Shown in pieces: positions 45,237-57,665 of a stretch of DNA of 64,000 nt. Both the position numbers and the translations under genes were made by a program. Each line of letters starts with the position of its first letter. Position 1 is the first letter of the stretch. A model generated the notes under the pieces. The model saw only the letters and a list, made by a program, of their open reading frames with translations, searched no databases and was not told the origin of the DNA. The stretch spans positions 2,516,434-2,580,433 of the forward strand of contig NW_004450286.1 of assembly GCF_000321225.1 (NCBI RefSeq). Reading direction: 5' to 3'. The DNA is from Odobenus rosmarus divergens. Taxonomy: Eukaryota; Chordata; Mammalia; Carnivora; Odobenidae.

Positions 45237-46189
45237 ATCACTGAAGACAGTATAATGTATGCAGCAGATAAGGCAGACTTTGGAAACAATAGCTGAAAGA
45301 CAACTGTAATAATTTTTGGGAGAGGACTGTATCCTAAATCAAATCAAAGAACTGATAAATGATCAGTCACATCCAAGGAAGACTATCGAAGGGGAACTGA
45401 GAGTAAGGATGAAGGAGAGACTTCAGAAGGCTCCATGCTTCTGCTTCATTTGAGATCTGGTGGATTCCAAGAACACAGAAAGAAGACCTTCATGTGGATT
45501 AGTTCCCTTCTGATATTCATCAGATTATTAATAAAGCCAAAGCCACACACAATGTAGACATAGGAAGTTAATTCTTGAGCACATTTAACAAACCCCAATT
45601 TGGGCAACTATAAAGCATCAGTGATCACTCTTTTGGTTTCCTAATGATTTAGGTTGATGCTTTCATTGAAAAAGAAATTTATGTATATCAGGTCTATATA
45701 TAGATTACTGTGTCCCTTTCATCTGTCTTACTTATGTATCTGATACTTTAAAATATAGTTTCATAAATATAGTCAGGAAAGTCAGGACCCTACTTTAAAA
45801 ACACTTCCTGGCTATACTCACCCATTAATTATTTCATTTATTTGGGGAAAACTTACAATTGTGATTTAAGTACCTACCAAAAAGATTTTGATTGTTTTCT
45901 AACACCTAAAATATTTAGGTAGAGTAGACAATTGTGTTTCACTGCTAGGAGGTTATGAATCATCTGGTATCAGAAGTCAAAGACTGAGTAATTGGTCATC
46001 ATGAAATATCTCATTTACAGTGTAGAGATGTTGAAATAAAGTAGGCACATAGAAAAAAAATCCAATAAAGCTTTATAGCTGACCACAGGTATCATTTTAC
46101 AATTTTAAGTCTTATTATACATAATGTAAAAATTTTGATTTTCTAATTGTTTCATTAGAACGAATGTGTGTGTCAGATATAGAGGTTTC

Positions 46190-47010
46190 TTCTTATCAGA
46201 TCTTTACCTATTGGGGCTCAAGCCTACATTCCTCTGCTCTTCTCATCCTACACCTGATCTCTAGGACTGTCTTATATCCACATCTGTGGCTATAATTACT
46301 ACCTGGACCACAAATCACACTTGAGTTTCAGATTCTTCTCCATTTTCTTATTTAAGACTTATTTGAGAGAGAGAGAGAGAGAGAGAACATGAATGGGGGA
46401 AGAGGCAGAGGGAGAGAATCTTCTAGCAGACTCCCTACTCAGTGTGGAGTCCCACATGGGGTTCGATCTCGAGACCTAGGAGATCACGACTTGAGCCAAA
46501 ACTAAGAGTCTGACATTGTACCCACTAAGCCACCCAGGTGCTCCCAGATTCTTATTATTGACCTGACATTCGCACTTGGATTTTATAGAAATCTCTCACC
46601 TAGTGGCTCCAAAATGAATCCATAATCTGCCCTTTTGAAACTGGGTTCTATTTCCATGTACCTTATATCAAGCGATAGCACTACGATCTAATAATTAAAA
46701 CCTTTCCAGACTAACCACTGCCCACCATTTCTTCTGTCACAACCATACTCCAAGTTACAATGATCCCTTCTCTGGACTATTCTTAAGGCTAGCTCATCTT
46801 GCTAAACACACTCTTTACCAACTCCAATCCATTATTCAAAGAGCAACTATAGAGATCTCTTTCAAAGAAAAATGTAATTGTATCACTTTCATTAAATCCT
46901 TTAATGATCTTCCAAAATGGCTGACATCGCATACAAGGTCACTGCATTCACCTTACTCTCCCTTGCCTGCTCTGAGCTTCCTCCTGGCCTTCTGTCAGTT
47001 TCTGTAATGA
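46190..47010 (+). mobile_element. LINE-2 3' region remnant
   Basis: L2 3' phrases such as attaaatcctttaatgatct, tacaaggtcactgcattc and tgctctgagcttcctcc, with a SINE inserted at 46347-46544. Confidence 0.65.
46347..46544 (-). repeat. SINE inside L2
   Basis: Duplication cagattctt on both sides. Long (ga)n run. Confidence 0.9.
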
Positions 47011-47348
47011 GAAATGCTTTTTTTCTGTATTATAAGCACCATACAGATGTTATTCAATATTTAAATGATCATAAACAAAAACTGATCTCATACTCATTAA
47101 TTATATAATATTCTGTTGTAGAATAAAAATTTAACAGTCATGTAAGTATTACTAATATATTTACATACTGGTAGTTTTATCATATAGTATTTGGAAAGAA
47201 AACTTAACTGATTAATTTTAAGGGAGAAGGACATCACATTATCATGTGTTCATATGGTTGAACATAGCACCTTTCCACGATCAGGTGTTTTATATGTCCT
47301 TTACTAAATTTTTAAAGTTTTCTCCCTAAAGGTTTTAACCCACTTCCT

Positions 47349-47445
47349 TTTTTAAAAAGTGTAAGCTCTATGCCCAGCGTGGGGCTTGAACTTGACCCCG
47401 GATCAGGAGTCACACAATCTACTAACTGAGACAGTCAGGCGCCCC
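47349..47445 (-). repeat. short-form SINE, decayed
   Basis: gcccagcgtggggcttgaac; small deletions near gaccccggatc. Confidence 0.85.
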
Positions 47446-47833
47446 TAACAGACTTATTAGGTTTCTTCTAAGGTCCTTGATCTGCAAATGATAGTTCTCT
47501 CTGGAATCATTTCCTTGTTTAATTGCAGTAGATGGCAACTCAAGAAAATGCTAAATAATTCTGATTATCTCTGTAAAAGGATGATTATTAATTTGGAGTT
47601 TCTTGAAAGATGTTATATTCATTGTATTATAGATATAGTTGGATTCATTCCTGTTTTATTTGTGTTTCCTATTTATCTTGTATTCTAATGATCTTTAAAA
47701 ATCCTTTGATTGTTTTCTTTTTAAAGATTTTTTCCCCACAACAATTTCAAAATGTAAAAATTCTATTTCTATTCATCTAAAAAATCTTAAAAATAATCTT
47801 GCCAAATATATGTTTTTCTGACAACATCTAGAG

Positions 47834-48146
47834 CAGTGTTTTCCAAGCTGTGGGTCATGACTCATTCGTGGGCCAAGAAATCAGTTCAGTGTAGGTAATA
47901 ACTAACTTTTGAAAAAAGAAAATGAGAATTTATAAAAAATATTATAGTGAATCATAGTGATCCTCAGCAATAACTAGATTGGATATTAACTGTTTAATAT
48001 TTTAATATCTTCTCCTACATAGAAGATGAAGTATTATTTTCTGACGGTTTTATTTTAATTATTTACTTGCACATACCGTTGGATAGCAGTTTGTAATATA
48101 AAATGTTTTTTATTTGTGGTCACAGCTCAAAGTTTGAAAAACACTG
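47834..48146. mobile_element. nonautonomous hAT-type DNA transposon
   Basis: 313 bases with inverted ends: left cagtgttttccaagctgtgg, and right, read on the minus strand, cagtgtttttcaaactttg. The flanks atctagag and atcttagt agree with a decayed 8-base duplication, the hAT size. No transposase frame. Confidence 0.78.
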
Positions 48147-48289
48147 ATCTTAGTATCTAAATTCTCCCCACTCCAAACAAAGCATAAAACATTACCACAC
48201 TTAGTTCCTATAGGTGCCCCCCTCCCCCAGTGCCTACCCACCCTTGAGTTGATAAGAGTATGGAATTATACTTATCGGTTGTTATTTTA

Positions 48290-48720
48290 ATTAAAAAAAT
48301 GTAAGTACTCAACTTATTTAAACTTAACAGTAAGGTTGACTAATTTCTTTGCTCACCATGGCCTCGTGTCCCGGACAGATTGGTTCCGGTTTCATATATC
48401 TTCTTTCTGGATTACGTCCTTTAGTAATTCTTTCATAGTAGTTCTGTGGGTAGTAAACTTTCTGAGTCTTTGAAATGTTGGCAAATGGCTTTATTTATTC
48501 TTCCTACTTTGGCTGGGTATAAAATTCTAGGTTCTTTTAACAATGATTGTCTCTGGGGTTAGGGGAGAGGAGGAGGGAACCAGGGACAGTTGGAATTTGG
48601 GTTGGTAGTTAAAGACTTTACCTAATTTATAGAGAATTTTAAACTATTTACTTATATATATTCTTAGTTTTTTTTTCACTACTTTAAAAATATTTCATTG
48701 TTTTACTATTTAGAAAATAT
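48290..48720 (-). mobile_element. LINE-1 fragment, minus orientation (probable)
   Basis: ttggctgggtataaaattctaggttc is an L1 ORF2 complement phrase. Limits are uncertain. Confidence 0.5.
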
Positions 48721-48778
48721 TTTAAGGAATGTATTTATAAATCCATTGTGTAATTGAAAAGTAAAAAGGGACACTTAC

Positions 48779-48929
48779 GTGTAAGGGAGAGCTTGGATCA
48801 ATTCTAAATCTTCTAGGGCTTGGGCTTCTACCAAATTTACAGCCATTGAAATACATACTCCATGAACAGCCAAAAGAGAACGAAGCTCCACAAGTCTCTG
48901 GATCAATTCCTTGACATGTACAGGTACGG
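48779..48929 (-). CDS. TET1: TET1 exon, Cys-rich subdomain
   Basis: 151 bases between ATCACCTTACAG and CAC|GTAAGT. The first base completes an Asn codon with the previous exon, giving [20 protein letters not shown], then [20 protein letters not shown] and [11 protein letters not shown]. The many Cys residues belong to the TET Cys-rich region, whose Cys and His bind structural zinc and help hold DNA. A second open frame on the same strand here is a shadow. All Cys expected from the TET family are present. Confidence 0.97.
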
Positions 48930-49239
48930 CTGTAAGGTGATAATTGCAAGGGAATGAACTGATAAAGCAAGGCCAATACCTCAGACAGAACATTTCAGAT
49001 TCCTGTAACTTTAGAAGTATAGATGACTAGTGAACTGATTTTAACGTATTTATTTCATTACTTATTTTATCTTACGTAGCATTAACCCAAAGCTAACAGC
49101 CCTTGAATATAAGCAAGTTTTTAACTAAAATGTTTGTTCAAGATTGTAAATCCAAATAAATAGCAATAAACTATACAGAAATACCCATAAACTTGTTTGA
49201 TTTGGATATGCCTGAGAGAAAATAAACAGTCTGCATTTT

Positions 49240-49386
49240 ACTTTATTTTGTTGAGAGAGAATCTTAAATACACTCCATGCTTAGCACAGAGCCCAACCTA
49301 GGGCTCAACCTCAAGACCCTGAGAGATCATGATCTGAGCCGAAATGAAGAGTCGGCAGCTTAACTGAATGAGCCACCCAGGTGACC
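49240..49386 (-). repeat. old SINE
   Basis: Flanks gtctgcatttta / gtctacatttta are the duplication. The body is short and diverged. Confidence 0.83.
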
Positions 49387-50168
49387 GAAAGGGTCTACAT
49401 TTTAAATCTTGGATCTGTTCCCCTATCAGATATGAAAAGGAAAGTATCTCATTACCTCTTTGGACTTTAACTCCGTCATCTATAAACTGACGTTATTTAA
49501 TCCCGAGGATTGATACTGGATTATATATTGTATGTGAAATCACCTTGTTAATTTTAACGAAAGCCTTTATTAAGAATACAAAAGGAAAAACTGAACTTAA
49601 AGCTTGTTTCATTCAGTAACTTGGTATTTTAGTACATTGGGGGCATTTCTGAGACCCTAACATAGACCTGATAGTAAGAATGACAATGATTAGAACATTC
49701 ATACAAAAATATGAAACCCGAGGAAATAACATACACTCCTGTGGCTTCCAATTGCATAATACTTGGAAACTTCTAATAGTATGTATGTGGTACTTATGCA
49801 ATGATTAAAAACAAACAAAAAACCCCATAGTTAGAAAATCAGTAAATGAAAAGTATACAGAAATTCTGAGATCAAAACTAGTAGTATTTTTTAATTGTGA
49901 AAGTCAAGAAAATACCTGATATTAAGATAACACTGACTACAAAAAGAAAAATAAATGGTACATTTATGTCATTGAAATGATACATGTGAAGGAAAGAAAA
50001 ATGTAGTTTAATTAACATCTGACAGTTAAACAATGAAACACACAGAAACTGTACAGGACTGTGAGACCTAAAAGAGCTTTTGCAGAATATCTGAAATAGT
50101 CAACATCACTGGTAATAGGACAAATGAACTGGAAACAGGTCTTGATATTATGGACAAAGTGTAGTCCC

Positions 50169-50372
50169 GGGGCGCCTGGGTGGCTCAGTTGTTAAGCGTC
50201 TGCCTTCGGCTCAGGTCATGATCCCAGGGTCCTGGGATGGAGCCCCGCATCGGGCTCCCTGCTCTGCGGGAAGACTGCTTCTCCCTCTCCCGCTCCCCCT
50301 GCTTGTGTTCCCTCTCTTGCTGTGTCTCTCTCTGTCAAATAAATAAATATAATCTTTAAAAAACAAAAAAAA
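50169..50372 (+). repeat. SINE, cccactccccctgcttg subfamily
   Basis: Duplication aagtgtagtcc on both sides. Close to consensus. Confidence 0.94.
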
Positions 50373-50493
50373 AGTGTAGTCCTACCAGTAATTCCTCACT
50401 TGATTTTAATTAGAAAGAAACAATCAGTCAAACACAAACTGAGCAACAGTCTATAAAATTAGGTCTTCAAAAATGTCAATGCATGTCAATGCC

Positions 50494-50871
50494 CAGGCGC
50501 CTGGGTGGCTCAGTTGGTTAAGCATCTGACTCTTGATTTCTGATCAGTCGGTATCTCAGGGTTGTGAGACAGAACCCTGCAATGGGCTTGGCACTCAGTG
50601 GGGAGTTGAGATTCTCTCCCTGTTCCCCTCTCCACGCTTGTGCAGTCTCTCTCAAATAAATTAAAAAAATCTTAAAAAAGGGCGCCTGGGTGGCTCAGTT
50701 GGTTAAGCGACTGCCTTCGGCTCAGGTCATGATCCTGGAGTCCCGGGATCGAGTCCCACATCGGGCTCCCTGCTCAGCGGGGAGTCTGCTTCTCCCTCTG
50801 ACCGCCCCCCCTCATGCTCTCTCTCTCTCAAATAAATAAATAAAATCTTAAAAAAAAATCTTAAAAAAAAA
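50494..50871 (+). repeat. two plus-strand SINEs in tandem
   Basis: Old type 50494-50680 (ctgactcttgatttc variant) followed directly by a young ctgaccctc-type copy 50681-50871. tcaatgcc before and after suggests one shared target. Confidence 0.9.
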
Positions 50872-51004
50872 ATCAATGCCGTGGAAGACAACGCATGAGA
50901 TAAGAAACAATCAAGAGACCAAAAAGAGGAGAGAGGGAGACATGTAAAAGGCAAAACAAGTTAACCCATCAATTCCTGGTGGGGGAAAATTACTACAAAG
51001 TACA

Positions 51005-51427
51005 TTATTATTATTATGTTAAGATTTTATATATATATATTTTAAGATTTTATTTATTTATTTGAGAGAGAGAGAATGAGAGATAGAGAGCACGAGAGGG
51101 AAGAGGGTCAGAGGGAGAAGCAAACTCCCCGCTGAGCAGGGAGCCCGATGCGGGCCTCGATCCCGGGACTCCAGGATCACCACCTGAGCCGAAGGCAGTT
51201 GCTTAACCAACTGAGCCACCCAGGCGCCCAAGATTTTATATATTTATTTGAGAGAGAGAGAGAGAGACAAGAGAGACCAGAAACAAGCAGGGAGATGGCA
51301 GAGAGAGAGAGAAGGAGAAGATTCCCCGCGGAGCAGGGAGCTCGATGTGGAACTTGCTCCCCGGACCCTGGGTCATGACCTGAGCCAAAGGCAGATGATT
51401 AACTGACTGGGCCTCTCAGGCGCCCCT
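51005..51427 (-). repeat. SINE with a second minus-strand SINE in its tail
   Basis: The host is 51231-51427 plus its tail left of 51040. The guest, 51041-51229 (ctgaccctc type), duplicates aagattttatatat. The outer duplication acaaagtacatt / ataaagtacatt lies at about 50994 and 51428. Confidence 0.88.
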
Positions 51428-51794
51428 ATAAAGTACATTCTTGGAAAATATTCAATATCTGAATATGAACTGTAGATTAGATGACAGCATTTTATCGAAG
51501 TTAAATTTTCTGATTTTAATAACTTTGCTGGGTTTATGTAAATGAATGTCCTCATGCTTAGAATATACCCTCTTAAGTATTATTTACAGGAAAAAGCATA
51601 AAGCCTGCAACTAGCTGACAATCCAGAATGAAAAAAAATTATTTTTAATCAATAATAATATATGTGTGTATGTGTGACTTTGTATATAAATGCAAATGTT
51701 ACAAACTTGATGATGATGAAATCTAGGTGAGAGGTATATAAGAGTTCACTGAAGGATTCTTGCATCTATTCTGTAATAATAGAGAATAAGAATA

Positions 51795-52050
51795 TTTATT
51801 TATTTATTTATTCTATTTATTTTTTGACTAGGCTCCATACCCAACATGGGGCTTGAACTCACAACCCCGAGATTAAGAGACACATGCTCTACCAACTGAG
51901 CAAGCCAGGCACCCTGGTAAGAATCTTAAAAAAAAAAAAGATATGCTGAAGACATGCCTGACTGGCCCTGTCAGTAAAGCATGAGACTCTTTATTTTGGG
52001 GTCATGAGACTGAACCCCACAGTGGGTATAGAGATTACTTAAAAATTAAG
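51795..52050. repeat. two short-form SINEs, opposite strands
   Basis: Minus copy 51795-51914, plus copy 51952-52050 (ends gtatagagattacttaaaa). They form an imperfect inverted pair. Confidence 0.85.
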
Positions 52051-52369
52051 AAGGTATGCTAGATCTACATTGAGTGAAATAGAATAAAACTTAGGTTATT
52101 GGATTCTTGGGAAGATTAAATGAGACAATATATGTCTATCCTTCAAAGCAGTGCCTTCATACAAGAGTTACTATGTTTATTGTGAATCTACATACAAAAG
52201 AATTAGCAGACATTAAAAATAGTTTGTATATTACTGGCATTGTAAAGATAAGGTATATGTAATAAAATGATGACATAAGCATAAAGGAACACTCTTAAAG
52301 GTATGCAAATTAATTTTGTGTGGGGATCAGAGAGGGGACAATATATATTGTTTATATTTTATACAATGA

Positions 52370-53093
52370 TTTTTTTTTTTTAAGGATTGTATTTATTTAT
52401 TTGACAGAGACACAGAGAGAGAGGGAACACAAGCAGGGGGAGTGGGAGAGGGAGAAGCAGGCTTCCCACTGAGCAGAAAGCCTGATATGGGGCTCGTTCC
52501 CAGGACCCTGAGATCATGACCTAAGCCGAAGGCAGAGGCTTAACGACTGAGCCACCTAGGCACCCCATTTTTTTCTTTTTTAAAAAAATTTTATTTTTTG
52601 AGAGAGAGAGAGCACAAGCAGAGGGAGTGATGGGCGGAGGGATAGGAGAAGCAGGCTCCCTGCTGAGTAAGGAGCCCCATGCGGGACTCGATCCCAGGAC
52701 CCTGGGATCATGACTGGAGCCGAAGGCAGACACTTAACCAACTGAGCCACCCAGGCATCCCGACATTTTTTTTTTTTTTAAAGATTTTTATTTACTTACT
52801 TTTCTTGCAAAGATTTTATTTACTTATCTATTTATTTATTTTACAGAGAGAGACAGAGAGGAAACAAGCAGGGGAAGGGGTAGAGGAAGAAGGAAAGAAT
52901 CTCAAGCAGGCCCCAAGTTCTATGTGGAGCCCAATGCAGGGCTTGATCTCTGAAAGAGTCCAGACGCATAACCTACTGAGCCACCCAGGCACCTGAAAGA
53001 TTTTTATTTTTTCAGTAATCTCTACACTGACCACGTGGCTCGAACTGAGAACCCGAGATCAAGAGTTGCATGCTGTGAGCCAGCCAGGCGCCA
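52370..53093 (-). repeat. cluster of four minus-strand SINEs
   Basis: Copies at 52370-52565 (young), 52567-52760, 52766-52993 (old, with a duplicated tail motif) and 52995-53093 (short form). Heads end in ggcacccc, ggcatccc, ggcacc and ggcgcc complements, each abutting the T-run of the next. Confidence 0.88.
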
Positions 53094-53802
53094 CAGTATA
53101 ATGACATGTCTTTTAAAAAAGAGAGACATATATGAGGAAAACTACACAAAAGAATCCTGAAGTTTACACAAAAGTAAACTTGAACAAATGGAAAGAAAAA
53201 CCATGTTATGGGATAAGAAGATTCAATATCATTGTAAGTTAATTTAATGAAATCTCATTAAAAATGTCATCGGCTCTATCTTAAACTAGACAAATTCATT
53301 TTAAAGTTTATTCGGAAGCAAAAACAGAAAAGAATAACAGAAAGCTTTGAAAAAGAGTGAGTAAGGTGAGCTATGCCTACCAAATACTAAAATACATTCT
53401 AAAATCTCTATAATTAAAAAAAAATGTGGTACTAGTACCTGAAAAGCCAGGACAATGATATAAACTTCAAATACAAGAGAGGACTCTGTCTCATATGTAA
53501 TTTTTGTTTACAGTTAAAGTGGCATTTCAAATCAAGGGGAAAGAAATGCTCTCTTACAACTGGTGTTTTCTTAAATGGAAAAGAGGACAGAAATGGATCT
53601 CCTCCTTCCACTATTAACTAGCATAAATTTTAAATACATCACAGATTCACATTTTAAAAATCTACAATTTCAACAAGAACGAAAAGAAAATATGGGTGAA
53701 TTACTGTACAACTTGAGAGAAAAATGTTCTTAAATACCAGTTAAAATTCAGACATTAAAGAAAAAATAGATACGGTTAATTATATTAAAATGGAAAGGGG
53801 AT

Positions 53803-53912
53803 GGGGCACCTGGCCAGCTCAGTTGCTGGATAATGTGCCTCTTGATCTTGGGGTTGTAAGTTCGAGCCCCATGGGTGTGGAGATTACTTAGGAAATTAAA
53901 AAAAAAAAAAAA
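53803..53912 (+). repeat. short-form SINE
   Basis: Head ggggcacctggccagctcag, end gtgtggagattacttagg, A-run. Confidence 0.9.
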
Positions 53913-54045
53913 GGAAAACGCAAAAGATAACATAGCAGAAATAAAAAGACAAGTATCAAACTGGCAAAACGGTTTAGACGTTATATAACAAAGTGTTAAG
54001 CACCCCAATACATAAAAGAAGCAATCCTTTAGAAACAAGAGCTAA

Positions 54046-54278
54046 GGGGCGCCTGGGTGGCTCAGTCATTGAGCATCTGCCTTCGGCTCAGGTCATGATC
54101 CAGGGTCCTGGGATCGAGCCCTGCATTGGGCTCCTTGCTCAGCCGGGAGCCTGCTTCTCCCTTTCTCACTCCCCCTACTTGTGTTCCCTCTCTTGCTATG
54201 TCTCTCTCTGTCAAATAAATAAAATCTTAAAAAAAAAAAAATCAATCAACGTACACCACATTTAAAAAAAAAAAAGAG
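54046..54278 (+). repeat. SINE with extra sequence between two A-tracts
   Basis: A young SINE ends in an A-run near 54240. About 22 bases of other sequence (tcaatcaacgtacaccac...) follow, then a second A-run, and only then the target duplication agaaacaagagctaa (first copy 54031-54045, second from about 54281). Confidence 0.9.
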
Positions 54279-54599
54279 AGAAACAAGAGCTAAAATAATT
54301 AACACGTAGTTGAGCAGTAACTACCCCACCCAAAAAGGCAAATGACTCTTAACCATATGAAAAAACTCATTCATAACATGAAAAATGCCATTTACCACCT
54401 ACTAAAAGGGCAAAACCTCAAGTTTGACATCATATTCCTGGCAAAACGGTAGGAAAAGAGGTACTCTCTTACATTGCTGAGAATATAGTACAATTCTCTA
54501 TGGAGGAGCTTTTCCTTTCTGGAAAAAATGCCTCTCCTCCAGCCTCTATGGGTGAGTGGGATCAGGCATCAAAGAGGGAAGCAGAAAAAGAATACTCTC

Positions 54600-54722
54600 T
54601 AAGGGCAACTGGTTGGTTCAGTCAGAGGAGAGCGTGCGACTCTTGATCTCAGGGTTTGATCCGGGGGTGGTGAGCTTGAGCCCAATGCTGGGTGTAGATA
54701 TTACAAACAAACCAACCAACCC
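54600..54722 (+). repeat. short-form SINE, diverged
   Basis: gggcaactggttggttcag head with an insertion in the B-box area and an (aacc)n-like tail. Confidence 0.83.
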
Positions 54723-54905
54723 TACAATGGTCTCAACTCGCTATGAAACGAAGTCCCACTTTTTTTGGGAAAAAAAAAAAAGGTTCATTCTTTAGTTTCA
54801 GAATACCTAAAATTCTATAATATGCATAACGGGTAGTTAATGAACTATTTAATATTACATGATAGAGATGTGAACGGGAAAGCAGTACAAAACAGAGTTG
54901 ATTAC

Positions 54906-55117
54906 TTTTCATTGAGCGTGCATCTTCGGTCTGTGGGATGACCATTGTATGACTTTAGGTTTTCAGTAAGCTCCGTGTACAATCTGTCAGCCATGGGGAG
55001 AGGAATGCCGTCCCATACCATGATAAGCACCACCATCACAGCTGTTGGGCAGTGATGGCCTGTCCGTTGCCGAACCAGACAAAGAACTTTCTCTTCATCG
55101 CTGCCTCTTCTTAAAAC
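54906..55117 (-). CDS. TET1: TET1 exon, first of the catalytic exons in this window
   Basis: 212 bases between GCTTTTCCAG and GAAAA|GTAATC. It encodes [20 protein letters not shown], then [20 protein letters not shown] and [20 protein letters not shown], ending [10 protein letters not shown] plus two bases of an Asn codon. This is the Cys-rich N-terminal part of the TET catalytic module. Cys and His of the [12 protein letters not shown] segment are conserved across TET1-3. Together with the five downstream exons it gives 650 residues, matching roughly human residues 1488-2136. Confidence 0.97.
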
Positions 55118-56506
55118 CTGGAAAAGCATAATGCATTTGTTTATGGAACAGAAGACACCTACAGTTGAGTGCAATGGATATCGTCTTTAAAGCTCTGTGT
55201 CCTTGCATTTTAGGTCTTTTTAAACATGACTATTTCTCAAAGGGTTGAAGCCTCTAGGACATTCAGTTTTCTGACTAGCTGCGTCCACACAACTCCTCAG
55301 GGTATCCCAGGTTACTTGACTAAACAAACAACAGGCAGAACAGAAGTCTGTGGTATGTGATTGTTATTTGTAAAAGTAGACCAAAGCAGTTTGTTTTATT
55401 TCACTGTTGATACAGTATTGCAAAATAGACAACACAGGATCTCCTGGAAAGAGCCTAACTGTTCTGTTCTTCCACAAATGATACATCGGGACAAATCTAG
55501 CTACATGCAAATAACCAAGGATTCCCAATATCAAAAATGAACTTCAGAACTGAAATTTAGCATTTGCGCAAAGTTAGGGATCTTTTCTTTGGGTGAATGG
55601 TTTTATTATACAGAATAATTAATATACAAAGTAATGTTGCTGCAATTTCTGTGATTTTTTTCCCCATGCTACCACAAGGATTTATCATACCCATATTATC
55701 ATAAGATTAAGGTGGTTCAGTTGACATGGTGAATGCAAAATGTAACAATTAATTTTGAATAGTGATTGATTTATCTTACACCGCATCATACCCCTGGGGT
55801 GCTAAACAGGACTCAAACATGTTTAAAATATTGCCCAGTGGTCCCAGTGCTTACAAAAAGAATTACATAAAAATGTTCACAAGACATAAAACCAACCAAT
55901 TCTGGTTAAAACTCCCTCCATATATCACAAATTTACAGAGCAAAGACACTGACCACATTAATCAGTACATAATCAGTAAATGATAAAGGTGCCCACCCCT
56001 GTGACCAAAACGGAGCAACCAACAGCATAATTAAGATTCCATTTTTGTTGCTATAATAATATTACATAAACTTGAGATGAAACTTCTTAAGATGTTAGTT
56101 ACCCAATATCACTTTCTTCTGTCACTCCAGATGGTTAACAATCATTGCTACCAAGGCATCCCTTGAGTAGAGTTGGCTTTAGGACCTTCCCCCTAAACAC
56201 AATTATTTATATTAAAATTTTTTTCTATATTTATATGTCCTTTTACAGCCAAATAAGAATACATTTGCTTTCAAATAAGCTAAAAATGATATACATTGTA
56301 TCAAACAAAATTTTCCAGATACTTTTCAAGTTATCAAAGAACAAAGTTACATTGATCCAGTTTTTTGTATGGGAAATGCTAAAATGCTATTTATTAGGTA
56401 TCTGTGCTTTTCCCAGATTTTTCCAAATATCCTTTAGTGAACACCAGAAAATTAACCATAATGAGTCTCTAAATTCAGATCTAGGTTCAATAACCACCTT
56501 AGGTAT

Positions 56507-56841
56507 TGCCTTGGTATGGATATTTGTGATCACACAAAATAGATATATTAAATCCTGAATCCCAATTGTGATGGTATTAGGAGGTAGGGCCTTTGGGAGA
56601 TAATTAAGTCATAAGGGGGAAGCTCTCATCAGTGAGATTAGTGTTCATATAAAATAGACACCATAGAACTCCCTAATGCCTTTAAACATGTGAAAACACA
56701 AAGAGAAGAGGGCCCTCACCCAACCATGCTGGCACCCTGATCTGAGACTTCCAAACTCCAGAATTGTGAGAAATAAATTTCTGTTGTATAGAAGCCACTC
56801 AGTCTGGTATTTTCTCATAGCAGTCTAAATGGAGGAAGACA
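56507..56841 (+). mobile_element. MaLR (MST/MLT1-type) solo LTR
   Basis: Contains gtgatggtattaggaggtag, ggcctttgggagataattaa, gtgagaaataaatttctgtt and agccactcagtctggtattt, the hallmarks of this LTR group, in order. Begins tgccttgg, ends gaagaca. The flanks ggtat and agtat fit a 5-base duplication. Confidence 0.88.
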
Positions 56842-57218
56842 AGTATTAAACCTGTGTAAGACCTATGAAAACTATAAAAACATTAAAAGAAATTAAAGAT
56901 GACTTAAATAAATGGAGAGAAGTACCATGTTCATGGAATAGACACTATTATAATGTTGTCAATTTTCCCCAAATGGATTTCTACATTTCACGCAATTGCA
57001 ATCAAAATCCTATCAGAGCTTATTTTGTTTGGGTAGAAGTTGACAAACTTGTGCCAAAGCTTATATGGAAATGAAAGGAAGAAGAAAAGCCAAGAAAATG
57101 AACAAAGGCAAAGTGATTTACGAGATTATCAATATCTATTTTAAAGCTATAGTAATTATAGTTAACTATTGGTGCAAAGACACATAAACAGTTCAACAGA
57201 ATAAAGAGTGCAGGAGAG

Positions 57219-57402
57219 GGAGCCTAGGTGGCTCAGTTGGTTAAGCAACTGCCTTCGGCTCGGGTCATGATCCCAGAGTCCTGGGATCGAGTCCCGCATT
57301 GGCCTCCCGGCTCAGCAGGGAGCCTGCTTCTCCCTCTGACCCTCTCCCCTCTCGTGCTGTTTCTCTCTCTCTCAAATAAATAAATAAAATCTTTAAAAAA
57401 AA
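57219..57402 (+). repeat. SINE, ctgaccctc subfamily
   Basis: Duplication agtgcaggaga on both sides. Confidence 0.93.
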
Positions 57403-57665
57403 AGTGCAGGAGATGCGTATGTATATGGCCATCAGACTTATGACAAAGTTGACACTGCAATAAAAAGTAGTCTTTTCAATAAATGGTACTATGTAATATC
57501 CATATGGGAAAAATATGAGCTTGAGTTATATTGTTGATCTAAATATGAAAGTTAAAACAGTAAATTTTTGGAAGAAAACATCTTCATGACCTTGAAGCAG
57601 GTAAAACAATTTTAGAATAAATTACCAAACTTAATAATTATAAAGAGTTAAGAAGTTGGATTATA

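Larger units (their letters stand above)
44427..48778 (-). other. TET1: TET1 intron
   Basis: GT at 48778-48777, AG at 44428-44427. It contains three SINEs, an L2 end, a hAT-type element and an L1 fragment. 44430-45070 and 45250-46180 show no repeat or exon I can name. Confidence 0.88.
53096..54600 (+). mobile_element. LINE-1 / HAL1-like sequence, plus orientation, interrupted
   Basis: 53150-53760 reads as decayed L1-type ORF2 (aatgaaatctcattaaaaatg; ttcattttaaagtttattcgg; tataaacttcaaatacaagag). It continues at 53913-54045 and 54279-54599 with an HAL1-like 3' part. Stops and shifts throughout. Confidence 0.65.
48930..54905 (-). other. TET1: TET1 intron
   Basis: GT at 54905-54904, AG at 48931-48930. 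Dense with SINEs at 50.1-53.1 kb. 49390-50160 and 52060-52366 are single-copy by eye. Confidence 0.88.

Noticed and set aside
48775..48993. Second minus-strand frame over a TET1 exon
   Set aside because: Frame-shifted shadow. The TET1 frame has the family Cys motifs and correct splice phases.
56865..57074. Possible small protein of 69 codons
   Set aside because: It is a decayed L1 ORF2 piece.
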